Below, piece by piece: positions 9,208 through 18,402 of a DNA stretch of 64,000 nt. The notes beneath the pieces are model-generated. The model made no database searches. It was not told the DNA's origin and was given only the letters and a program-made list of their open reading frames with translations. Source of the DNA: Saccharomyces uvarum (taxonomy: Eukaryota; Ascomycota; Saccharomycetes; Saccharomycetales; Saccharomycetaceae); NCBI GenBank assembly GCA_947243795.1, contig OX365942.1, positions 1 to 64,000 of the forward strand, given 5' to 3'. Made by a program: the position numbers and the translations under genes. Each line of letters opens with the position of its first letter. The stretch's first letter is position 1.

Positions 9208-10947
9208 TCAGTCATGACCATATTCATTGACGTTAACAATATATTCATACACAAAAGCAACGGCTGACACATGAATAGACGCGGAAATATGCTCGTTAAC
9301 AGAATGAATGGTTCTCAATTGCTGTGATGGAAAGATACCAGCAACAAACCGATATATATTTCTGCTTAAATCCCAGTAATACTTTGTATCGGTGTTTTCA
9401 GAGAACAAACCACCTGTGACGTAAACTTCAGCATCTTTATGGTCAGCTACAATTTCATTTTGAAACAAGTTTTCGACAGTGCCTGCAAAAATATCCCAAA
9501 CATGTCCTGAAGTTGGTGATACTGGAGCAGGCTCTAGCATCTTCTCACATTCCAAAGAAATATGACCTAGTTTCGTTTCCGGAATAATAACTTCATCATG
9601 GTAAGTCAAACCATAGCCATGTTTTTTAGCAATAACTTCAGCCCAATACAAATCATTCTCTACAGTTTCGTTAACTGATGAAAGAATATCCACTCTATGA
9701 TTAATAACAAAGCTAGTCAATCCTGGCAATGCGTTAGCCTTGACACCACCGTTGATTCTATCTACGGCTCTAGTTGTTCTAATCATATTACGTATGTCGG
9801 AATGAGAAGCAGCAAATTCTGTTAAAACTTTACTTTTGTTCTCATCCGCAGGGGCTTTTAGAATTGCATCCCTGACGTGAGGTGGCAGAAAGGTGGAATG
9901 CTCGGCAGCACATTGCAGCGCATCATAGATGGGGTTATCAAGCGAGAAATTGTAATCAAATGGGTGGTTTTCCATCATAAAAATCAATTCTGATGCAACA
10001 CCAATGGTAGTATGATCAGGTTGTATGGATGAATGACCACCATGGCCATGAATAGCAATATTAACATCGACATAGCCCTTCTCAGCATTCACAGCTGCGG
10101 CAATGTACAGATTCTTTCCGAGTTTCAAGAGCCCAGCACCTTCATCTATAATGGAAAGCATACTATCTGGACCATACCTTTCCAACAAACTCGATGCCAA
10201 AGCTTTAGCGCCCAACAAACCACTCGATTCCTCACCAAAGCCCATGGATAGGATAACAGATCTTTTGGGTTGGTAACCGTCAGCCAGTAATTGTTCTATA
10301 CCTTCTAATTCAGCAAGCAATAGATTCTTACAATCAATGGAGCCACGACCTCAAATATAATCAGTTTCTGGATCATAGTGACCCGAAAATGGAGGATAGT
10401 CCCAAGTATCCCATAATTCTCTGTTAACTGGGACGACGTCTTGGTGTGCCATAAATAGTATTGGTTTCAAACTTGAATCAGTACCCTCCCATGTATACAG
10501 CAAACCTAATTTGTTGACTTTTTCTACCTTCAAGTGAGAATGAACCAGGAGGAAAGTTTCTTCAAAGTATTTGTGAAGTTTAAAAAACTCTGAATAATGC
10601 TCTAGATCATCGTCTGGGTGGGGACTGACGTCATAAATTTCAGTAGGAATCTGGATAGCACCAGATAACTTCTTTATGGAGTCAATTTTAAATTGCCTGT
10701 CGTTCAAAATTAAATTCACAGACTTATTGAATGATGGATGATATGGTTTGGATTTTACACATTGTTGAGAAACAGGGACCTCAAAGGTAGAATTTGAGAC
10801 ATTGCCGGTAGAACGGCTTATGTAGGCAAACCCCAAAGTCAATAAACCAATTAGTGGTAGAACGAACTTCTTATACTTAGAGTGAGCAGGTGTTTGTTGT
10901 CCAGAAGGGTGTTCATCTTTGGTTGAGGCGTGCTGAGGTTCCGACAT
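9208..10947 (-). pseudogene. Carboxypeptidase S-like (YOL153C-type) gene with one in-frame TGA
   Basis: The frame encodes 579 codons counting one internal TGA at codon 199 (10351-10353). Vacuolar carboxypeptidase S (Cps1) has 576 residues. The product is an M20 zinc peptidase with a short cytosolic tail, a signal-anchor helix (about 28-43) and the metal-site motif MAHQDVVPV (166-174). After the TGA come GRGSIDCKN with the bridging Asp, GFGEESSG with the catalytic Glu, and a normal C terminus ending VNEYGHD. Cps1 has Trp where the TGA stands, directly before GRGS, so TGG to TGA is the likely change. The rest of the frame is open and well conserved. In S. cerevisiae the same locus (YOL153C) is also annotated as interrupted. 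Translation would stop before the active site is complete unless the stop is read through. The TGA-G context is not a strong read-through signal. Confidence 0.88.
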
Positions 10948-13474
10948 AGTTAATCTTAATAAAAATAAAACAGCTAAATATCAGGATATAATAGTCTCCT
11001 GTATACGCTTAGTTTTTTGCACCTTTTCCTTTTGGAACACTTGAATTGACTGATTGACTGATACTAGTTAACTATAGTTAAGCCAGTCAATTAGTCGATT
11101 CTCCATGCTCGCTCCTCCTTGAATACACCTTGCGGAAATCCAGATTTCGAGGTTGCTTTTCCCCAGGCACATTGGAATTAAAAACAAAGGCGAAATATCT
11201 ATTTCCTTAATTTAACGATTACAAGACCTTTTCACCTTCAACAAGTTCTGACCTGAAGCAGAAATTGGCTTATGCCAGTTTACAAAACAATTAAGAACTA
11301 ATTCTACTTCCGTGCACCAAGCTTCTTCTGTTTAAGTGACCATACCTCTCGAGTTCATTTTCCCGACCAACTGGTTATTCTGTGACAGGACTTCTAAATC
11401 CTAAGAGGAAACCTGAGACCATGTACAGATTAACAACGAACACTCGAGTATGCTGTGAGTAGACAGTTTTAATCTCGGCTGTCGATCTCTCGATGCGCCG
11501 GATGAGATAAGTACAACATCAGAAAATCTTGGATGTAGGTTCGTAGTATGAAGGAATTGAACTTAACAAATGTAGGGTGAAGAGTGTCATACAAATAAAA
11601 ACCTTTCCCCTAATATGGAGCTCAACATCCAATGACATAGTACAACATTACACTCAACGATATGACGGATCGCTTTCTGAATATTACCCAATGACCTAAA
11701 TAACAACAGGAAATCATGAATCTACTCAAACTAACATCCCTCCATCGACAGCAGAACAAATGATCATACTCATCCTGCAAACACCACAAAATCTTACGTA
11801 AACGGGATGTCCGGTGTTATCATTTTTTTATTTTGATTGTAGCATAACAAAGGCCCCGCCATTTGTAGTTTGATATTAGGCTTCTTACTTCTAAGATTCC
11901 TAACATAATAATTACAAAGTACTCCGCAATCACTCAACTCATGCTGAACATGTTGAGATGATAATGATCCTCAAATGTCTTAATACAGCAGCAACGGAAT
12001 ATCCTATGGACCTCAGCGTATACCATTTACATATTCCCATATCATATGAAATTACAGTCAATAATGCCGCCAACTTTGAAACAAACCTGTAACTCAATCT
12101 CCTCACTCCAATAAAATTTTGTCTTCACATAGAGAAAAAAATTCTTGTCAGAAATCTTACCATCTGTAATTAATTCAAAAAGGCAATTTACATAAAAAAC
12201 CCCACATATTTATGACGCAATTGCCCTTCGCAAGTCTCATGTTTACTAAATCCTATTTATAATTATTTTTTTCTGTTGAATAGTGCTTTATCTTTCTTCC
12301 AGTACTTTAAGCACTTTAGTATACCCTCTGGTGTCTTAGCGTACTGGCGTCAGATAAGTAGCTGTCATACTTAATGAGTGTAAATGGTAAAGCATCATGT
12401 AGTACAATACTTGACCACCTGTTGCTAAATTGCCAAACACACTGATAGTAGAAAGAATAATCATGGGGCATGCTATCATAATGTGACCGGTCTAATGAGG
12501 TGAGGTTTGACATATAAAATATACGGTTACTTAGCCAAATCCAAAAAAAAATTCTGAATTTGATTTGATGACGCAACTACACGCATGTGCCCTGCTGTGT
12601 CGTTCTGCTCTCGCGACGTTTTCAGGAATTTTACTTTGTTTTTGACCCATGGTATCCTATCGTCTTCTATCAACTTAGCCTACAACTTTCCGCGCAGATG
12701 TTTTACGAAATACGACTCAAGAGAATTATTATAGAATACTAAATCACTATGACAGTTTCATGCACCCCTCAAAAGTCCTATGCCTTCATGTATATATAGC
12801 GATAAAGGAATACTATTGAATTACACATATTGACCTAGTATTACATGATTATCACACACCTCCCCAACTTGAATGACAGAGATATAAACAACATTATACT
12901 CCACCAAACATATTAATTCGCCATCACTTCCATGACTATGATAGCCGAATTATACGAGCAATCACCGCAAGAAAAACAACCATTTCCTACATTGTAACCT
13001 TTTATGTTCTAACACATGGGCGGACTAACTACCTCATCACCGTTGTATCCTTTAGCCTACTTCATACTAGCACTACCACGAAAAAACCTTAATCTGCATA
13101 AATTGAAAACTTGATCTACATTTTTCGCAGAAATGGTGCCGAAAAGTCCGCTTCGATCTTCGGGTTGCCAATCGCCAAGAATATTATATTTAATAGTGAC
13201 AATTTAATACTGCTCATATCTAGGCATATTGCGCATATTTCTTAGCAAAGTTGGATGTATATCTGCGCACTAGCACTCGAGAGCAAGTATTTGAGCAAAT
13301 ACGCTTTCTGGGACCTTACTAGAAACTTCTCAAGTAAAGAAGCACATTATTTCATACCGTCTCTTGCTTGATTATATAAATTATACTGCCACTACTGATG
13401 GATAAGTTATTACAAGAAGAAAGTGGAGGGTTGGTTTAGAATGTCTCGGATTAACTTCAACCAATCAAAGAGTG
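10948..13474. other. 2.5-kb intergenic region without a recognisable gene
   Basis: The interval between the carboxypeptidase-like gene and FRE7 contains only short non-coding frames; the longest is 86 codons on the minus strand at 12576-12316, with no family resemblance. It includes an imperfect inverted repeat at 11046-11098 and, near FRE7, a copper-response element. I recognise no LTR, tRNA or snoRNA gene. A similar large gap at this place exists in S. cerevisiae, as far as I recall. Confidence 0.6.
13281..13299 (-). promoter_or_regulatory. Copper-response elements (Mac1) upstream of FRE7
   Basis: TGAGCAAA at 13292-13299 is the exact reverse complement of the Mac1 element TTTGCTCA, and GAGCAAG at 13281-13287 is a one-mismatch companion. 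They lie about 180-190 bp before the FRE7 ATG. FRE7 is a known Mac1 target induced by copper deprivation. Confidence 0.65.
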
Positions 13475-15325
13475 ATGGTTGAATTGAAAGATTTGGTTTT
13501 AGATAATGGTCTTCGCTGTATTGGCGACACAGAATCTGAACTATATGCTGAGTTAACGAATAAATCACAAGCAGCCACTCCTTGGGCATACCAGAGACAG
13601 TATGGTAAGTTTGTGACTTACCTTATCGTTGTCATAATATTTTTGTGTTTTGTCAAGAAGCTGGTAATTAGGTATTATGATTCAAGTGAAGAATTTCTTC
13701 CGGATAAGAACAACTCGGTGGTAAGTCTTCCTTTATTTCTAGCTCGAATTGGGAAAAAGCTTGTCGCACTTAACAGGTATATTTGCTATAGGAAAATCCC
13801 AACGTTCGTTTTTTCTAGCTTGGGTATTCCAACCTCTGTGGGTACTCTCGTGGTTGTGCTAGCTGTTACTTTATATACGCTTCTATATTGCTTTGTTCCA
13901 CATCCGTTTTACAGACCCTGTGCTGGGTTTGGCTCACCGCCTCTTTCTATCCGTGCAGGTATTATGGCAGTGTCGTTTGTGCCATTTGTATTTGCTCTTT
14001 CGGGAAAAGTCAACGTTATAGGTTGGTTGGTTGGCCTCTCGTATGAGAAAATTAACATATACCATCAATGGACGTCCATCCTCTGCTTGTTTCTTAGTTG
14101 GGTCCATGTCATTCCCTTCTTACGTCAAGCCCATCATGAAGGCGGCACTGAAGGAATGCGTCAACAGTGGAAAACAGATGAAATGTGGAGAACTGGTGTT
14201 CCACCCCTCTTATTTTTGAACTTGCTGTGGTTATTTTCGTTGTCTGTTGTCAGGAGATACGTGTATGAACTTTTCTTACAAGTCCATTGGATTTTGGCCA
14301 TTGGATTTTACATTAGTTTATTCTATCACATTTATCCTGAATTGAACGCACATATGTATTTGGTCGCTACAATCGTAGTGTGGTTTGTACAATTGTTCTA
14401 CAGATTGGCTGTAAAGGGTTACCTCAGGCCTGGTAGAAGTTTTATGGCTTCTAACATCGCGAATATCACTGCAGTTGGTGAAAAATGTGTGGAATTGATC
14501 GTTAAAGATGTGGACATGGCCTATTCACCAGGGCAGCATATATTCGTAAGAACAATGGATAAGGACGTTATTTCAAACCATCCATTTTCTATCTTTCCCA
14601 GTGCAAAATATCCCGGTGGAATAAAGATGTTAATCAGGTCTCAAAAAGGCTTCACCAGAAGCCTATACAAAAGTCAGGATGAGACTAAAAAAATTCTTAT
14701 TGATGGGCCTTATGGCGGGATCGAAAGGGATGTTAGAAGCTTCACCAATTTATACCTGATCTGTTCAGGTTCAGGTATATCTACATGCTTGCCATTCCTG
14801 CAACGATACGGGCCCTTGTTGCATAAGACCAACTTGGAAAATATCAGGTTGGATTGGATGGTAAGACACAGAGAGGACGTATCATGGATCGACGACGAAA
14901 TTCGTACCCTTTTGGTCGATTTACGCACGTTGTTCTTGAGTGGGAACCTTGTATTCAGAATTTACGTGTGTTCCGGCTCAGACACTATCAAAGCGCTTGC
15001 TCAACCTACGAAAGCTGAAGGCAGTGAATCCGATTTGGCTAAAAAAGAAGGTGCTGATTTCAACCAAAATGACACTGAGTCTGTTTCAACTCTGAACAGA
15101 TCTGGCAACGAGTTTGAGGAGCTTATTACTGTTACCTATTCCAAGCCTGAATTAAATCAGGTCATAAATGACTACGAAATCGGATCCAAAAATTGCTTTA
15201 TTTGCTCAGGTTCTGACAGCTTAAGATGTATCGTCGGAAATTCTGTGGCCAGTTTACAAGCCAAAGTCCTCTCCAGAAAAAGTGTTGAAGAATGTTATTT
15301 GCATAGTGAAAGCTTTGGCTATTGA
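13475..15325 (+). CDS. FRE7: Ferric/cupric reductase Fre7
   Basis: The 616-residue product is a plasma-membrane metalloreductase of the FRE/NOX family that moves electrons from NADPH through FAD and two hemes to extracellular copper or iron. Several membrane helices occupy about 45-330. The HQWTSILCLFLSWVH segment and later histidines fit the bis-heme pattern. The FAD motif NHPFSIFPS (about 366-374), GPYGG, and the NADPH-loop CSGSGISTCLPFL follow. The C terminus ends CYLHSESFGY as in S. cerevisiae Fre7 (620 aa). The reading frame also has a GTG codon just before; I use the ATG at 13475. It is among the more diverged proteins in the window. A copper-response element lies upstream, and GRE2 follows on the same strand after 1 kb. 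Confidence 0.93.
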   Translation: MVELKDLVLDNGLRCIGDTESELYAELTNKSQAATPWAYQRQYGKFVTYLIVVIIFLCFVKKLVIRYYDSSEEFLPDKNNSVVSLPLFLARIGKKLVALNRYICYRKIPTFVFSSLGIPTSVGTLVVVLAVTLYTLLYCFVPHPFYRPCAGFGSPPLSIRAGIMAVSFVPFVFALSGKVNVIGWLVGLSYEKINIYHQWTSILCLFLSWVHVIPFLRQAHHEGGTEGMRQQWKTDEMWRTGVPPLLFLNLLWLFSLSVVRRYVYELFLQVHWILAIGFYISLFYHIYPELNAHMYLVATIVVWFVQLFYRLAVKGYLRPGRSFMASNIANITAVGEKCVELIVKDVDMAYSPGQHIFVRTMDKDVISNHPFSIFPSAKYPGGIKMLIRSQKGFTRSLYKSQDETKKILIDGPYGGIERDVRSFTNLYLICSGSGISTCLPFLQRYGPLLHKTNLENIRLDWMVRHREDVSWIDDEIRTLLVDLRTLFLSGNLVFRIYVCSGSDTIKALAQPTKAEGSESDLAKKEGADFNQNDTESVSTLNRSGNEFEELITVTYSKPELNQVINDYEIGSKNCFICSGSDSLRCIVGNSVASLQAKVLSRKSVEECYLHSESFGY

Positions 15326-16374
15326 TAGGTGAGAAGATAACTCAAAAGTGTTTCATGAGGACACACTACTCATATAATTGAATACAGCCCTGTAAATATA
15401 TTCGTACCATTTGGTAGCAAATGAGACTGCAATTCCGAACTGCCTTCGCCCGTATTAAGTCATTTCATGATTTAAAAATTCCTATGTCACTCCGAATGTA
15501 AATAAATAATAATATAATATCGAGTTTTACTTTCTCGTATCTGTAAGATACACTAAAAGCTACTATAAAGTAAAGTAGTAGTGAACAACAATGCGTTTTG
15601 TTTTGTTGTCCTACACAGTTTTACTCTTGTTTTATTCTCAGCCGGCAATACTGCTGCAATGGTTGAAAGTGAAAAGTGCATTATTCCTAATTATCGATTT
15701 GGATTAAAACTCGGTCAGGAAGTGTCCAAAAAGCTTCACATTACAGCCTAGTCTTAAAAGTGTTTATCATTCACACCTCGATTGCATCAGATCGTACTTT
15801 CCATCTTAGAAATCAACTAGACATTGTTTCTTCAAATAACAGATTGATCCTATCAACTCTCAAAAATAGAGACAGCATGAAAGGTGGTTGATTGCCTCTT
15901 GTGTATTAATAGTTTACAACTTAAACTGCGGTATTACGCGAAGATGTTAGTTTCAGACTACAATTCCATAGACATGAGCTGGTATGTATGATCTTTCCCC
16001 ACTCGTCTTTTTGTTTTTCGTCAAAATGGCATAGATACAGTAGTGAGCATCGCCATTAAACATCACCATCTCCATTACTCCTTATGTTTAAATTACTGCA
16101 CAAGCGGTGATACAGCCCGCTGAAACCCCCCAACAAGTGCACATAAGACTAGAGCATCTATTGCACGGTTTTCGAGTCAAGTCAATCATTTCTTATAAAA
16201 CACCGATGTGCATTGTACGAAACTCTGTTTCTCGAAGGAAATCGATTTTTTTCCATGGAAAAAAGGGGAACATCGTCATAGGAAAGGGTTCTTAACTATA
16301 TAAAAGGTGAAAAATTCGGTCTTTAGCGAGATACAGATCGTAACTTAAAGCAACAAAGAACGACAATCGCAAAT
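15326..16374. promoter_or_regulatory. FRE7-GRE2 intergenic region with GRE2 promoter
   Basis: A TATA box, TATATAAAAGG, lies at 16297-16307, 68 bp before the GRE2 ATG, and a stress-response element AGGGG at 16264-16268. Both fit a strongly stress-inducible gene (Msn2/4, Hog1). A 38-codon frame with a hydrophobic start at 15591-15707 is unassigned and not called a gene. Confidence 0.55.
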
Positions 16375-17403
16375 ATGTCTGTTTTTATTTCAGGTGCCAA
16401 CGGGTTCATTGCCCAACACATTGTCGATCTCTTATTAAAGGAGGACTATAAGGTCATTGGTTCTGCTAGAAGCCAAGAGAAGGCTGATGACTTGATGAAG
16501 GCCTTCGGTAATAATCCGAATCTTTCCATGGAAATCGTTCCAGACATTTCCAAATTGGATGCGTTTGACAGCGTTTTCCAGAAGTATGGTAAGGACATTA
16601 AAATAGTCTTACATACAGCATCTCCCTTTTGTTTCGACATCGCCGACTATGAACGGGATTTGTTGATTCCTGCACTGAACGGTGTCAAGGGAATCCTAAA
16701 CTCCATCAAGAAATATGCTGCCGACTCGGTGGAACGTGTTGTCCTGACATCTTCCTTTGCAGCTATGTTCGATATATCCAAAGAAAGCGATAAGTCTGTA
16801 ACATTTAATGAAGAGTCTTGGAATCCAGCAACTTGGGAGAGTTGCCAAATTGATGCTGTCAATGCTTACTGTGGTTCCAAGAAGTTTGCTGAGGAAGCAG
16901 CTTGGAAGTTTTTGGAAGAGAATAGAAACGCTGTGAAGTTCCAATTGACTGCTATTAATCCAGTTTATGTCTTTGGTCCGCAAACGTTTGAGAAAGATGT
17001 AAAGAGACATTTGAACACATCTTGTGAGTTTGTCAACAACTTGATTCACTTATCACCAGAGGACAAAATACCCGAGTTTTATGGTGGCTATATTGATGTT
17101 CGTGATGTGGCAAAGGCTCACTTAGTCGCTTTCCAAAAGAATGAAACTATTGGTCAAAGACTGATCATATCAGAAGCTCGCTGTACAATGCAGGACATTG
17201 TCGATGTTCTGAACGATGGTTTCCCAGTTTTAAAGGGTAAGATTCCGGTGGGTAAACCAAAGACTGGTGCTACTCATAACACTCTTGGTGCCACTCTCGA
17301 CAATACGAAATCAAAGAAACTACTAGGATTCAAGTTTAGAAATTTGAAGGAAACTATAGACGATACCGCTTCACAAATTCTGAAGTCTGAGGGTAAATTA
17401 TAA
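16375..17403 (+). CDS. GRE2: NADPH-dependent methylglyoxal reductase / 3-methylbutanal reductase Gre2
   Basis: The 342 residues equal the known Gre2 length. It is a cytosolic extended short-chain dehydrogenase that reduces methylglyoxal, isovaleraldehyde and many ketones with NADPH. The sequence shows the nucleotide-binding GANGFIAQH (7-15) and the catalytic triad S127 (LTSS), Y165 and K169 (NAYCGSKK). The start is fixed by the glycine-rich motif immediately after MSVFIS. The gene is induced by osmotic and oxidative stress in S. cerevisiae, and the promoter here carries a TATA box and an STRE. The frame is intact. Confidence 0.96.
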   Translation: MSVFISGANGFIAQHIVDLLLKEDYKVIGSARSQEKADDLMKAFGNNPNLSMEIVPDISKLDAFDSVFQKYGKDIKIVLHTASPFCFDIADYERDLLIPALNGVKGILNSIKKYAADSVERVVLTSSFAAMFDISKESDKSVTFNEESWNPATWESCQIDAVNAYCGSKKFAEEAAWKFLEENRNAVKFQLTAINPVYVFGPQTFEKDVKRHLNTSCEFVNNLIHLSPEDKIPEFYGGYIDVRDVAKAHLVAFQKNETIGQRLIISEARCTMQDIVDVLNDGFPVLKGKIPVGKPKTGATHNTLGATLDNTKSKKLLGFKFRNLKETIDDTASQILKSEGKL

Positions 17404-17597
17404 CTAAGTAAATATGTAGACATATACCAATTTATTATTATTTACTACCCAGTGTATCCGTTTAACGCTGTTCACGGCTTATTATACTGTGAAACCCGAA
17501 AGCAAACCGGGAAAAGAGGAGGAATGAAAAAACAATAGAAAACATCAAGTTGAACATAAATTCTGGAAGCAAATAACAGTAAGAAACACTACCAATA

Positions 17598-18293
17598 ATG
17601 ACCGGAACAGCAGCAACAGCAGCAGAAAACTCTGCTACACAACTGGAGTTCTACCGAAAAGCTTTAAATTTCAACGTCATTGGGAGATACGATCCCAAAA
17701 TAAAGCAGCTACTTTTTCACACACCACATGCTTCATTGTATAAATGGGACTTTAAGAAGGATGAATGGAATAAGCTAGAGTACCAAGGTGTTCTGGCAAT
17801 ATATTTAAGAGATATTTCACAAAATACGGATCTTCTACCAGTTTCGCCCCAAGAAATGGACATTTTTGATTCACAAAATAGCAGTAATAACATTCAAACA
17901 GGCAATGGTAACAATGGCAATAGTAGTAACAGTGTGAACGGGAATGGAAGTAAAAATAATGATTCATTAGCCTATAACTGCGGTAAAACCTTAAGCGGGA
18001 AAGACATATACAACTATGGATTGATCATATTAAACAGAATTAACCCTGATAATTTCTCCATGGGTATTGTCCCCAATAGTGTCGTCAACAAGAGGAAAGT
18101 ATTTAATGCTCAAGAAGATGCGCAAAACCCAATAGAGTGTATGGGAGTAGAAGTGAAAGATGAATTGGTCATTATTAAAAATTTGAAGCATGAGGTCTAT
18201 GGTATATGGATTCATACAGTTAATGATAGACAAAACATTTATGAACTAATTAAATACCTCTTAGAAAATGAACCAAAGGATTCGTTTGCTTGA
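17598..18293 (+). CDS. DCP1: mRNA decapping enzyme subunit Dcp1
   Basis: The 231 residues match yeast Dcp1 exactly in length. Dcp1 is the EVH1-fold activator that binds Dcp2 to remove the 5' cap in mRNA decay, in the cytoplasm and P-bodies. The N-terminal helix (FYRKALNFNVIGRYDPKI) is the Dcp2-contact region. An Asn/Ser/Gly-rich loop (about 93-121) is the yeast-specific insertion within the EVH1 domain, and the C-terminal helix (IYELIKYLLEN) closes the fold. It is separated from GRE2 by about 195 bp and converges on SPT20 with a 109-bp gap. Confidence 0.96.
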   Translation: MTGTAATAAENSATQLEFYRKALNFNVIGRYDPKIKQLLFHTPHASLYKWDFKKDEWNKLEYQGVLAIYLRDISQNTDLLPVSPQEMDIFDSQNSSNNIQTGNGNNGNSSNSVNGNGSKNNDSLAYNCGKTLSGKDIYNYGLIILNRINPDNFSMGIVPNSVVNKRKVFNAQEDAQNPIECMGVEVKDELVIIKNLKHEVYGIWIHTVNDRQNIYELIKYLLENEPKDSFA

Positions 18294-18402
18294 AGATGAC
18301 ACTGTCTTTTTAAAAAAAAAATTGTTATAATGATGTACTTTAATACAATATAAGTAATTATATATAAATGTATCATAGAATATGATAACTTTATTAGGAA
18401 AA

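Noticed and set aside
10033-10251. Plus-strand frame opposite the carboxypeptidase-like gene
   Set aside because: Antisense shadow of a conserved coding sequence.
10948-13474. Possible Ty1-Ty4 solo LTRs or tRNA gene in the large gap
   Set aside because: I looked for delta, sigma and tau LTR ends and tRNA box sequences by eye and found none convincing; a database search could still find a diverged relic.
16446-17049. Minus-strand frames opposite GRE2
   Set aside because: They correspond to the dubious YOL150C-type antisense frame; GRE2 fully explains the region.
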